A DNA stretch of 64,000 nucleotides, taken from assembly GCA_015680685.1 (NCBI GenBank), contig MNCI01018013.1, positions 87,455 through 151,454 on the forward strand, given 5' to 3'. Below the pieces are notes generated by a model, which made no database searches, was not told where the DNA came from, and worked only from the letters and a program-made list of their open reading frames with translations. This DNA comes from Gnetum montanum (taxonomy: Eukaryota; Streptophyta; Gnetopsida; Gnetales; Gnetaceae). A program made the translations under genes and the position numbers. Below are positions 11,190-22,814 of the stretch, in pieces. How positions within the stretch are numbered: position 1 is the first letter of the stretch; every line of letters starts with the position of its first letter.

Positions 11190-11640
11190 CCTATTAATTA
11201 CATTTCTTACATACTCACTAATTATAAGACTTTTTTCTCTCATACTAGGAAGTCTTTCTTGACTATATTCCTCACTTTTGAAAAGGAGAAACATTATATT
11301 TTAGGATGAAGGATGTATGTTACATGTTGTGACAATGTTCTTATGTCCATTATTAATAACACTTATAATAATAACCATATGACTCATTGGAAGAATATTC
11401 TAAATATATTTAATCTTACATACTTGGCACAATATTCTATCAAGAATTAAGTAATTGTTAAGTTCCTTTGTTCTTTCTCTTTTGATCCTTCTTCTTCTAA
11501 GAATAAGGATTTGATCAAATTCATTCATCATCAAGGCTTGTGTAACATCCTTAAATGTTATGATACTTTCTTTATATTGATGGTGTTCATACCTCTTAAG
11601 ATACTTGTGTAATTTTTGTTCTTATTAACTTATACATGTA
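11190..11640 (+). pseudogene. Unrecognised low-stop coding relic after LTR-C copy 1
   Basis: The frame running through KSFLTIFLTFEKEKHYILG and later DLIKFIHHQGLCNILKCYD has only two stops over about 360 bp (TGA near 11306, TAA near 11447). That is unusual for DNA this AT-rich. I do not recognise the family. It directly follows LTR-C copy 1, so it may be gag or cargo of that element. The counterpart position after LTR-C copy 3 holds an unrelated coding-like stretch. Confidence 0.3.
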
Positions 11641-11839
11641 GGAACATCAATTGATAGGTAGAATAACAAACATATATAACATGAAAAAATTACTTATATA
11701 TTTTATAATGTACAAGGATGATAGATTTATTTAATTTTTTTTTTTGAAAATATCCATTTTATTTAAAATATATTTTAAATTTTGAATTTGTTTTAAAGAA
11801 AAAATATCCTATGATAAGCCTTGGTGTAGAAACACCTCC

Positions 11840-12378
11840 ATTTCAAGTTGAAATTTCCTACTTTTTTTAATGTTGTAGGACTCATAGAATATCTATTCTT
11901 TAAATTTGGTATCAAAGTATCATTTTTCCACTCTCAAATTGATTCATTCTATAATCACAATGGTTCCACTTTGTAAAAAATGATGTAATTCTTGTAATAA
12001 GACCTAAAAGAACATGTTGTAAAAAGTAACATATCTCTTGAGGTGACCCTTGGGGGTTTAACTAAGGTATATATATCTAGAAATTAGAGTTAATATTAAC
12101 ATGGAGTTGCAAATCTAGTATAGGTAGGTAATAGATATTAGCTAATGTGGAATAAGAAGATGACTAGCCATCCCTTTTGACTAGTTATAGACTTGACCAT
12201 GGTTGCAGTGCTAGATTACCTTGATAGGATAGATGTTGAAGGAAACTAATCCCAAGAAACCATCAAGACATGATTTACATACATTAAAACCTCATTAATA
12301 AAATTTATTTTTATTTTTATTTTTTTCATTTTTCATATAACATTCATTACATATAATGTCAAATGTCATAGGATGTCA
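11840..12378 (+). repeat. LTR-D-like segment, copy 1
   Basis: Aligns with about 59830-60240: CATGTTGTAA, TCTCTTGAGGTGA, AACATGGAGTTG, CTAGTATAGGT and GTGCTAGATT all occur in both in the same order. A TATATATAT stretch lies at about 12067. It ends just before a primer-binding-like site, so I read it as the 3' part of a + strand LTR. Confidence 0.5.
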
Positions 12379-12383
12379 TAATT

Positions 12384-12397
12384 AGTATTAGAGCAAA
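12384..12397 (+). promoter_or_regulatory. Degenerate initiator-Met-tRNA primer-binding site
   Basis: TTAGTATTAGAGCAA resembles the plant retrotransposon primer site TGGTATCAGAGC with C-to-T type changes. It follows directly on the LTR-D-like segment, the expected place in a + strand element. A second, weaker match (TGGTATCAAAGTAT) lies near 11910. Confidence 0.45.
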
Positions 12398-14562
12398 CTA
12401 CAACTTAGGGTCAATCAAAATCAAGAACTAACTTTGATGTAAGGATAAATCATGAGCCATAATCCATGGTGAATCATCAACAATTGTAAGATGTGTATCA
12501 TGTTCAAGATGAATCATTCAAATAAAAATGATTATTTTTCATCGAATTCCATGGATATCAGTAACCAAACTCTAATGAGCTTTAATTATACATTAAAGAG
12601 ATGCATAAACTATAGGATACTCTTGTAAGATAAGGGTAATATTGGTCTAAGTAACCATTATCCATCATTTAGTAATGTTAGATAACCTTCAGTGTTTCAT
12701 CCTAAGGTTAGTGATTCTACCCCAAAGTCTTCTATGATCGTATTTATTATTGGATCTTGACTAATCCTAAATGTCACAATTCCTAAGATAGTAATAAATA
12801 TAAGATCCTTAGCCTAATTAAGTATAAGAAACCAAAAAAATAATGCTAATCAATTAAAAAAATTATTAAATTAACCTAGGAAAGTCAAACTGCTAATAGA
12901 TCCCTTCTACTTAATTCACAAGGATTATTACTAAGGTATTGATAGGAAACTTGTTGATCATTAGATAATAATGATGTATTTCATCATAGTGACCTCTTCA
13001 TGTAGATATAGACATTTAAGCTTGATAATAATTAGTAATTTTTTTCAATAGGTCATTGCTATGGTTTGAGAAACAGATCAACATCATAGCCTTGAAAATT
13101 AGAAAATGTTTTCAATATATATATAAAATCTTTACATGAATGTCTATCTCATTGCTTCTTAGCTAAAATTCAATCCCTTAAAATTCCTAATGTAACCTTA
13201 GAGCAACATAGGAAAATTTAATTTAGAGAAATAGATTATTTTATTTTTGTAAAACTAAGGAAATTTAACTTAGGCTTCATATCCTAAGATCATGTCCAAC
13301 ACATAGTACTCATTGAGATGATTCCAACAGTAAAATTTTTGTTTCAATTGGAATTATAGTTTGAAAGATATTGAGGTTTAAATTTTCCAAAAAGCATGTG
13401 TTAATAAGATTAAAATTTAAAAATTTTATAAAATTTAAAATATTTTTTATATTTTAAATTTTTATGATTAAGACTTAAATGTAACTCTTAAACCTCTCCC
13501 TTCTAACTACTTGGTCAAGCTTCTAATTTGATAAAAGTTAATAATTATATTATATATGTAGTAGTTATAATTTAAAATTTACTAATTATATTAAAATTAT
13601 TAAATAAAATAATAATTAAAAAATATTATAATATGTTGTTCATGCTACCAACCATGCACTAGTATTCCTGAATCATGCTTTCCTATATTATAGTCTTCAC
13701 CATTGACATGGTTTCTTATGAGTGGATTCCCTCAAGTTCAATGACATGATGGAGATGAAATGCATGGTTACTATGTTGGTTCTAGTATATACTTTGGAAT
13801 CTCTAACTCCATTCATTCAAACTTCTCATGTTTTACTTTACATGCGAGACAAAGAAATGAATTCAATAAGTCTAAGTTGAAGGTGGAAGAAGGTCGTATT
13901 TACTTATAAAAGTATAGTAAAATTAGGTGAAAGCATGAAGATAAATCTCTAATTTCAAGAAAATATAAAGCTTAATAGAAATCAATATATTTCTTTTGTA
14001 AAATAGGAACCAAAGCCATGTAATTTATTTTTATTTAATTTTCTACAAAAGATAAAATAGGAAATTCTAATTAGAGAATGATCCCAATCTCTCATGTCTC
14101 TTAATTTTTGAGCTCAATTTTTGATAAAATTATATTAAATTATTTCTATAATTTGGCCATAAATATATTGACAAATTATGCTTGTGATTTATGCAATTGA
14201 TGCAATTTGGATGCAAGAAATAGAAGACTTAAAGTTATTTAGAATTTCTTACTAATCATTCATTATTTCATCATTCTCAACTATATTCGAATATATTATG
14301 AAGTTATCATCATTTCATCAATTCACATTCAATAGTCATCAATAGTTTCTAATAATTCCATCAATTCTTTACAATTCTATATGTCCATAATGCAACATCT
14401 TCAATATTTTTAGTAAATTATTTTTGTTAATTTAACTATATATTTGGTCTAGCAAAAAATTTGGAATTTCAACAATCAAAAAAGTGGAATTTGTCAATTT
14501 TTCCATAGAATTCAAATCATTAAGTCCTATTCAATTTTTCATATTGTTCAGTAGTTTGAGGT
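12398..14562. other. Leader/gag-like remnant and AT-rich spacer
   Basis: A short + strand stretch around 12500-12790 reads without many stops, but I cannot assign it; by position after the primer site it could be a gag leader. The rest, to 14562, is AT-rich, including AT runs at 13400-13640. I see no gene, RNA gene or convincing repeat there. Confidence 0.4.
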
Positions 14563-15424
14563 TGATGAGTGGTGAGGTACCCCTACACTCAACCATACGA
14601 ATATGAGCATGTATGCACGATCTGGTTGAACTCTGCAGACAAACTAGTTGTGGTATCTAGATAATTACACATTGATCGTAGTTTGCTATCTTCCCACCTA
14701 GACTAGTATTTACTTTGTCACATATGGTTTAGTCTAGAGTGAGGTGAATGATGGGATTCTAACTAATACTACTCCTAGAGATGATGGAAAATAATCTTGA
14801 TTTAAGCTAATAAGAAATAAAAATAAAAATATAAACTAGCCTAAGTGCGATGAGCATCCATCCTTAATCATTCGTGTGCATCTTGGACCTCATGTACTAC
14901 TTCTGGGATTACCAAGTGCACATTACTTGAGAACTCCTAGATACGCTACTAGGTTGCCAAGTAGTTACACTTAAATGTTCATGATTAAGTTGTACTCATT
15001 CCACATTTAACAATAGGAATAGTAAATGATGATAAAGAAATATTAACGAAGAAAACAATAAATAAAATTTAACAATTAAAGTAATTAAAGGCTAAGTGAA
15101 TGCTACAATGATGGAGTAATCTCAATCTTTATTGCCGATCATGTGTGTGTACAAGTACGTCACACTCAAATAAAGGTTCCATACAATTACAATCATCACA
15201 CTATAGGGATGCACTAGGGAAAGAATGAAACTAACTGAAAAAAATGACAAAAAGACTCTATCTAAGAATTACCAACTCTCCCCTTCTTATGCATCCGAAT
15301 TTTGTATTTATAGGCCTACACAGGAATCATGATATCATGTATTCGATATCATTATTGAGGCTACGATATCACATACTCGATATCGAGGATCCGATATTGG
15401 GGCCTGGCAAACCACGATTCATCA
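14563..15424 (-). repeat. G1 3' LTR (862 bp)
   Basis: Left copy in window coordinates. TATA box (TATAAATA on the minus strand) at 15305-15312. Upstream of it on the minus strand are GATATC boxes at 15331, 15345, 15365 and 15379, spaced 14, 20 and 14. The spacing is identical to that in the other LTR, and the distance from TATA to the first box (19 bp) is the same. Confidence 0.9.
15331..15398 (-). promoter_or_regulatory. U3 GATATC box array next to TATA (3' LTR)
   Basis: Four perfect GATATC palindromes plus one GATATT within 68 bp, most inside a longer CGATATC context, placed directly upstream of the LTR TATA box on the minus strand. The position and periodicity suggest binding sites for a dimeric regulator; that is inference. 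Confidence 0.55.
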
Positions 15425-15619
15425 TATCCTCATGACTGAATAACAACTCGTCCTCGATTCAGAAAAAATGAGAACAAGTTTGATTGATTACAAAGTGGAT
15501 AGTTATGGGATTATTGACTAACTACGAATTAATCATGCCACAGTGTGGGGTTGAATGAAAAAAAATTGGGACATAGCCACAAAATTACAAAAGGAAAATT
15601 TGTTGGAACTCATGTGGTT
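15425..15619. other. G1 spacer before the 3' LTR
   Basis: Holds no clear purine tract. On the minus strand the LTR is preceded by ATGAGGATA, which may be a decayed polypurine tract. Confidence 0.35.
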
Positions 15620-18410
15620 CCTGGCAGTGGTGGCTCCTCCATGTGTCTCTTCCCCTTGTCTTGTGCTCTAGGCTTTGGAAATGGATGTCTCTGAAGAATT
15701 TCCTAAAGCTTTTCTTCTTCAATTTGGGAATACTTTGTGATCCATGCTGATGCTCCAATATTTGATGGAGTCAGCACCTCCCATGGACACAATAGTTGCA
15801 GAAACATTTGATTGGCCTTGACATACCAAGCCACAAACAATTGTCATTCCTCTTCATAGGCTCTAGCTTTGTCTTTGCACTCCTGGTAGTCCATGAGTTG
15901 TCAAGCCAAATCTACCATGACATCCTTTTGTCCTTGGTAGTTGGTCTTGGCCACCTCCAATTTAGAATTTTCTACTTCCAATTTTTGCAATGTCTTCTTG
16001 TGTTTAGAAATTTTTTTTTCATATTTAGCATAGGTGGTTGCTACCTACTTCTCTAATTTTTTTCTCAAGCATCCTACTATCAACATGGCTAAGTTGGCAT
16101 ACCACAGGTTTCCCAACTCCATGTACTATATGAGATCTTGTATCTGTAGGTCTCAGCTTTTCAGTTCCGCTTGGTGGACGAAGGCACAAGTATTCAATAT
16201 GGCTTACCAATCAGTGTTCTAAGCATTGAGAGTGTTAATATGGGTTTTGGCCATATGGATTTCTTTTTCTATCACCTATTTGTACATCCCCACCTGATCT
16301 TTGAAATGCTCATTAAGATTTTCATGTAGCTTGGCCTCATTCTTCCATGCACTTATTTTAACCACCATCTTCCAGTAGATTGCGTGTACCTCCTCCATTA
16401 AGAGGGTTCTATTTTCTCTGGCCAAGTGATTCATATCCTGGTTGACCCTTATTAATTTTTCTTGTAATTGCTAAAAATTTTCTTTGAGAACATTCTTTTG
16501 TTTTTCTACTATGGTCAATCGGAGATTTTCAATGGTGAGGTGTTTATTTTCTTCTTGTGAGGCCTTGAGTGCTTTGGCATGTGCATACATTTGAGCTTGT
16601 GCCTTGGAATCATTCCAATCAACCTTCTCTTTTTCCTCCACCACCCTTTTATTCTCTACCAATAATTTAGCCAGCTACTCTATCTGAAAGGATTCTAGCT
16701 AGTTTTTAGGAATGAGTTGGGATGGATCTCATTGTGCAGCTTGTAGGGTGATGAGCTTTTCTTGGAGTCTTTTTAACTCCTCCGTTGCATATTCAACCTT
16801 GACCTCTACCATGGCCAGCTTCCCTTTTGTAGAAATGAGGTCTAACTATGTTGTTGTGACATCTTGAGGGATGTCAAACAAGGACATCATCACTTGTCCT
16901 ATCTACAGTAACCAATCTAGAACATTCTCATGATCTGCAAGAGTCATTGAGGGATTGGTCAAGGTTTGAGCATCGCATGCTCCTATAAAATCTACTGGTG
17001 GCACAACAGGGACATTAAATAATTCTTTGATGTGGTCTATAACCATTTGTACTACTCCCACTACATCTTGGTGCTGCATGACCACTACTATGGTGCCTTC
17101 ACCAATTTCTAATTACCCCTAAAAAGATGCAATGTTTCCAGAGATTTGTTGTGACTATTGTGATTCCCCTCCTTCTGTTTGGATGGATACCTCACCATGT
17201 GCATGATCAATTGAGACTATGAATTGTATGACATCATCAATGACCCTGAAGAGATTGGCTTCATCATAGCTTCCCCTACTAACTGATTCAACGATGGCCC
17301 TGAGATGGCTCATCGATGGTCAATAGTCCTACAACGATGGTGGTGGTTGGTCTTGCTAGCTTGTAGGTTGTGTGCTAGGCCCTGCTTCCTATTATTGATT
17401 GGGCCTTGTACCTAGAAGTTAGCTAGGCCCTGTAGTTTGAGGTGTAGTGGATCCCACTCTCTATTCTTGCTCAAGCTCTAGTGTCTTCCTAGCACTTTTC
17501 CTTGGGGCTGGTGGCTTCAGTAATATAGAAAATGAAGCATTTAAGCCTTTTTGGTGATGTCATTGGTGTACCCTAGAATTCCAGCACGTCAGCACAGCTT
17601 CTTGATTAGGTAGGGAAAAGGCAATGTGAACTTCCCTGTCTTACGTTCTTCAAACTACCTTAAAATTTCTGTAAGATATATATGGGATAGGTTGGCATCA
17701 ACCTTGCACATCAAGATTGCACTTCCTCTAGTCACATAGGTGGAAATTCTATTCAATCCTTTTATTGGGAAAATGTGATATGTGCTAATTTTGAAGTAGA
17801 TCCTCTCTTCAAGCATGAGCTCTCCATATGTTTTATCTTCCTTGTTGTACTCCCTTTTTAACCATATTTTGTGTGCATCTGCATCAGAGTGAGTGGACAA
17901 GTGAGCAACCTTGGACCCTATATTTAGAAGATTCAACACTTCTAAAATGGCCTTGGTAGAGAAATCAATAGAAATCCCACCAATATCAATGGTGGTGCCT
18001 TCTTTCTTATTGTGCCAAAATTGGTACATCTCCCCCAGGTACCAATCACCACTCTCAGAGAGAACATGCCATAGTGGAGACCCCTTAAGTTGGTCTCTAA
18101 ATGCCTCAGGGGAAAATTCAGGGAAAGGTCCAAAATTGAGTTCCACAATCACAGTTGTTAATGTGGACCTTTCACAAATTTCCTAAACACGTTCCGGAGA
18201 CAACGTGAGATGTTTTCCTTGCTCAGGTGTCCTATTGTCTCCACCTTCAGCATGGCCTGATTGTGCAATGACAAGAGGTTCTTGATGGATGCTAAATGAT
18301 TATGCCTCCTACTCTGCATGTTCTTTGGGAGGCACTTGGCCTTTGCCTCTCCTTGGTCATTTGGATACACCCTGAGAGCGTCCTCCTTATTGTCCTCTTT
18401 TAGGGGCCAT
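15620..18410 (-). pseudogene. G1 ORF2: large coiled-coil protein of unknown function (broken)
   Basis: A decayed frame of roughly 900 codons. The best preserved part, 18152-17655, is 165 codons without a stop and looks globular: PLWHVLSESGDWYLGEMYQF, then TTIDIGGISIDFSTKAILEV, then TYHIFPIKGLNRISTYV. Next come a Pro/Gln/Ser-rich linker (about 17550-17300) and a second conserved-looking patch (17085-16903). A long heptad-type coiled coil rich in E, K, L and Q follows (about 16850-15900), then a basic tail. Most stops are TAG/TAA at positions suiting Gln. The N-terminal part faintly recalls the globular domain of the 'putative plant transposon protein' family, but I cannot confirm that. It is not a pol domain and shows no envelope-type signal peptide. 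It may be cargo or a helper protein of the element. Confidence 0.55.
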
Positions 18411-18914
18411 CTGCAATCACATGGGATTGATTATTAGTAATGTTATTTACAAAATTAGATTAATACTTTTCTCCTTGACCTTAATATATTCATTTCTTGC
18501 TTAGTGTGATTCAAAGTTAGAGATTTTCATAAAAATCTCCCTAAAGGTTTTAATATTGGGCCCAATTTGATTAGGTGACTTCAAAGAATAATTTTCATGA
18601 TATGGGTGAAGAAATAAAATTAATTTGAAAAATTCTTTTAGCATTTTTAAGGTCACTTACCCTTGATAATATCTTTCGGGCAACGATGAATTTCAAAAAA
18701 ACTACATGTAACTTGAAGCGTACCCTACCCCCATGACTAAGTTAAACACTCTGAGTTTAGGCAAGTTCAATTGGAACAAGAATCAGAGTGTTAATGAGTA
18801 GGTTATGGATGTTTTGAATGATATATGCTCAAGCTCAAAAATTTGGGAAGGAAAATTTCAACTCCCCTTGCATGAATAGTGAAAAATGACATTGACGTGC
18901 ATCAGGGGGGGAGC
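18411..18914. other. G1 leader between internal TATA and ORF2
   Basis: About 500 bp with no conserved frame. On the minus strand, GATTGCAG precedes the first possible ATG at 18410, a plausible splice acceptor, so ORF2 could be read from a spliced RNA. This is only suggestive. Confidence 0.35.
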
Positions 18915-19010
18915 GGTCCATATATATAGTGTTTATAGACACGATATCTCGTACCCAATAGTGTGGACCCGATATTGCATCGAACTCAATATCGAGTATC
19001 CAATATCATG
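18915..19010 (-). promoter_or_regulatory. Internal GATATC/TATA module upstream of ORF2
   Basis: On the minus strand the order is: AATATC (19002), AATATC (18988), GATATT (18971), GATATC (18943), then TATAAA (18932-18937) and TATATATA (18921-18928). This repeats the logic of the LTR U3 (GATATC boxes, then TATA). It lies about 500 bp upstream of ORF2 and in the sense orientation for it. It could be a separate ORF2 promoter or a remnant of an older LTR. Confidence 0.5.
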
Positions 19011-20402
19011 TCCTTTTGAAAATAGGTTACTTGGAAAAATTGATGAATTTTTGAATTCCCAAGGTTAAAAATGAAGGATTTAAGGTTTAATTGAAAGATC
19101 TAGGGTAACGTCAAAGAGACCTAAAGGCACCAAAAGTGAAATGAAGTGGAATTTGACAATGAAATTCATGAATAGGATGAGGAAAAAGCACATGTTGTGG
19201 TGTATAGGAATGTTGGAATTTAAAATAATGATAAAGGAAAAGATTATTGTAGCAATGAAATACTTGGAGGGTGCAAAATGATGTGGTGACGTGCAAAGAG
19301 TGCAAATTACAAAAGTTACACAATTGGGTCCTCCCCAAAGTAGGTTCCTACCTATCATGCCCTTACGTAACCACACCTGAAAATTTCTGTAGGCACTAAA
19401 AGGGTTAAATGCAATCCACACCAGTTCCACAAAACACACACATGTAGATACCACCATGATGAGGCATGAGTTTTATGCTACACAAGACACAAGTTAGAAA
19501 TACTTAGATAGTGAGGTGAAATGAATCATAGAAGGGATTACAGAGATTAGGATGTGAGGTAACTAATCCTAGGTACCATGAATCCTAAGTGTAGGGTTTG
19601 ATTAATGTGTCATTAGCCCATTGGTCCAAGATCAGGATCAAGTCCATGCATTTGATCAATGACATCACATTGTTTCATCCAATGATGGACAACCACAAAA
19701 GCACCATGACAGCAAGGCGTACGATCACTTGGAATTTTGTTTAAGGGAGGAGTGATTTGGAATTTCTTTGTGGCACATTCTTCTTTATTCTTTTCTTTGA
19801 TGTTTTCTTTTCTTTTCTCTTTTTCATTTCTTTTCTTCTAGCCACTTTGGCACTTTGTCCTTTCCAATAGTGAACTAGAGAAGCTGCCAACCTTTAGGCA
19901 TGGGTGCATGTATTTCCAGTGGGACCCCTAGAATAACATTGAGTTTCTTTATTGAATGCCTTTATTACTCTTACTTCCATTGTTCATTAGATCTACAAGG
20001 ATATTAGTACAACCAGGCTACATGATAGCATCTACAGATGTCACCAAAAAGAATCCAAAAGTCCCCTTGATGTCACACCCTGGCCATTCTCTCTTAGTCC
20101 ATCATTTTTTGCTCTGGGCATAATGAGCATAAAATTACTTTAATTGTTAATGATGACAAGAATATCATCGTACCTAGAGTAGAACCTCTTATTAATAGAA
20201 TGGGTGGATGGATGTTGTGGGCTCACTAGTCAAATAATTAATCACCTAAGACTTGAGAGCATAGAAAAACACCTCAATCGACAAGTCACATGAGTATCTT
20301 ATTCACCGATGGGATTACCCTCAAAAAGATAAAACAACAAATTGGAAATTGAAAACTAGAAAATAAAAAAAAATTTAAATCAAAGAAAAGGAAAAACATT
20401 TA
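19011..20402. other. G1 internal spacer between gag and ORF2
   Basis: About 1.4 kb without a supported gene. A 125-codon hydrophobic minus-strand frame at 19457-19080 exists but has no recognised motif and no equivalent in G2. A T-rich run (TTCTTTTC type) occurs at 19770-19850. Confidence 0.4.
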
Positions 20403-22682
20403 CTAATTCTGCTTGTTAGAATGGAGGATATCCCCCATAACTAAACTTTTGAGCATGGCTAGAATTAATAAATGGAAAACATGGATCCATGCATGTGGAA
20501 AATATTGGAGTCTAGTCATATCTAGACCATTGGGTGTCTTTTGTTGTGGTGGTTGGAATGTACCCAACTTGGGGTTCATACACTCGATTAAAGTTGGCAT
20601 AGTGGGACAAATTATAAGATGTGGTCATGTGATAAGGAGTTGACCCACTATGGAACCTGTGACTGTAAGATGGTATGCAAGGATCAATATGTCTTCCTAC
20701 ATGGTTATATTCATTAGGCCACATTGTTGTTGGAGTGTTGATTAGTGGCCCTAATAAGGTAATAGAAGGCATTAAGTTCGAGGAGGTAGATGCATCACAA
20801 CGTTGAACTTGTGCTATGTTTCAGAACTGTGATATCTCTTTCTATGGTCATGCCTAAAGAAAAGACACTTTTGACATTGTGCAGGATCTCCACTACTATT
20901 GACAATAGCAACACAAGTAACGTTTTTGGGTTGGTGCTATGGCACAAAACCTTCTGACACAACTAGTGGCGATGCAGAAGGAGGTGAATGATGAGAATAT
21001 GAAGAGCAAGGAGAAGTGCAAGGAACATGAGGTGGTGATTTTTTTGGAGAGGACATGGGTCAATAGTACTCTAGAGAATGATAATGATGTGGTGAAATAG
21101 AGGATGTTGACATAGTTGGAGAAACAAGATGCTGAACATAATAAGCGCTTGGGTCTGGATGGTATGAAGGGTGTGACCAGTTTGACAGTGGCCTCCCCCA
21201 TGACTAGAGTTTTTGCCACTGTGGTTGAACCCAGTATTTCTATATGAAATCTAGATGTAACAGTCCTCCCCAATGCTCATGTAAATGTGAAAAGATTGGG
21301 CATTGGCCTTTGGGGTGATCGTACAACCAAACATCACATTAATACAAGTGGTTTATAGCTGAGCCCTTATCCTTATTTTCTTCAACCCTTATTTCCAATT
21401 GTTGCATGGTGTCCCATCCTATTTCTCAGTTTGACATGGTCCTACCTCTAATAATGTTGGCATATTCTCTACATTTTTCATGTATCCATTTCATCATCTT
21501 GTTGAACTTTTCCTTAATTGCATCTAGTGATTGTAGTATTGGCAAAGATGATTTCTCCTCCTTAAAGTGAGTTGATTTCTCCTCTTTATGATCATGGACC
21601 TTTACTATTTTGAGATTTCAGTCCTATTGAGAGCTTTCAACATCCTCCCATTTAGCTATTTCTCCTTCTTCCTTTACTACCTACTTAATAAGTTCTTGGA
21701 ATTGATGGGTTCGTAACTCATATAGTTGGCCTCCGGCATACATCCCTAGGGTCTTCCTAGTTTTTTCATACATTAGCCTTTCCTTGGAGAACCCATGGCC
21801 TGGGCATTTGTTTAATAATGAAAAATATCTTTCTAAGGCCATGTCCAATGGTTCATGTTGCCCTTTTTTCCACTCTTGGATTTATCTCCTCAAGGCTGAC
21901 ACTCTTGCATAGGTCTGATATCTTTCATTGAAGAGTTCTACCATTGTCAACCAACATCGAATTGATTTCTATTTTAAAGAGCTATACCATACTTTTTCTT
22001 GGCCAACGAGTATCATAGGAAAGAGATTAAGTCTTTACCATCCATTATCAATGTTGTTCCATGCACAGACATCATAGAATGCTTGTAAATGATGTTGCGG
22101 ATCTAAATCATAGCCTCCTGAAAACTTGGGAAAGATATTTAAGTCAAGCCTAGGTAGTCAGCTTTCCTTGAAATGCCTACAAGATATTTGAATAGCCTCT
22201 TGTATATACATTAGGTTCTTAGTGGCTAGCAGGAGTTCATCATCACTAGGTAGGTTATGAATTTGTGAGTTGGGACAATGTTGTCTTCATTCATGTTGGT
22301 GTTCATGACTTTGCCCATGGGCTCAACTTTTATTTCTATGCCAACCCCTTGAAAGATGATCATCCATGTCATGACTTGACATTGAAGAAGTAGATGAAGA
22401 GAAAGAATTAAAAGACTCATCATAACTTTTGTAAGTCTCCTAATCATCCCTAGATAAATTCCTGTTAATCATTGAGAAGGTCCTAGGCCTTACGGGCCTC
22501 CTCATTCTATGGGTGTTGGATGACGAGAGTCCTTGAGTACCATTGGGATGCTCATGAACATAGGGGACCCCTACATAAGATTGAGTACTCCAAAATTCAT
22601 CTTCATCATAGTATATTTCATTGGTTCTCCAATGAATTGCCTCACAAATTGTTGCATTATCATAGTCTTGTGAGAGAGACAT
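20403..22682 (-). pseudogene. G1 gag relic (Athila-like Gypsy capsid protein)
   Basis: The ATG at 22682 is about 130 bp inside the LTR, matching the start of the G2 gag (ATG 47370, about 126 bp inside). The N-terminal part (22682-22440) is preserved. The capsid-like core (about 22160-21600) contains a FSGGYDLDPQHHLQAF segment, equivalent to FKGGYNSNPQHYLQA in G2, then MVELFNERYQTYARVS (MLELFNAKYQTYVRVS in G2). The C-terminal part (about 21280-20800) is rich in Pro, Ser, Tyr and His and shares WGRP, HHYHY and PKNVTCV with G2. Gag packages the RNA into particles. Several frameshifts and TAG/TAA stops break it. No zinc knuckle is evident. Confidence 0.75.
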
Positions 22683-22793
22683 TGTTGTGAATTGTGTGTG
22701 ACTTGTTTGCAGTTACTTTCTTTCTAAAAGATATATCATCAAGGCTTTGTTATAGTGATCTTGGATGATGTAACTAGTCTAAATAACTAGCAC

Positions 22794-22814
22794 CATCCTT
22801 GGCCATGATGCCAA
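22794..22814 (-). promoter_or_regulatory. G1 primer-binding site, decayed
   Basis: Directly inside the 5' LTR the minus strand reads TTGGCATCATGGCCAAGG. G2 has TTGGCGCC at the same place, as expected for Athila-type elements. The G1 site can be derived from such a site largely by CG-to-CA/TG changes. Confidence 0.6.

Noticed and set aside
7240-12378. Reading the composite repeat as a 5-kb LTR paired with 55440-60240
   Set aside because: The interior differs between copies (11190-11830 versus 58500-59830), LTR-C occurs alone at 26951, and no polypurine tract or target duplication was found; kept only as an alternative.
19080-19457. 125-codon hydrophobic minus-strand frame in the G1 spacer
   Set aside because: No recognised motif, no counterpart in G2, and a long T/A-rich antisense frame of this size can arise by chance.
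20896-21273. 125-codon minus-strand frame overlapping the G1 gag
   Set aside because: It is an alternative frame over the gag C-terminal region whose proper frame matches the G2 gag.
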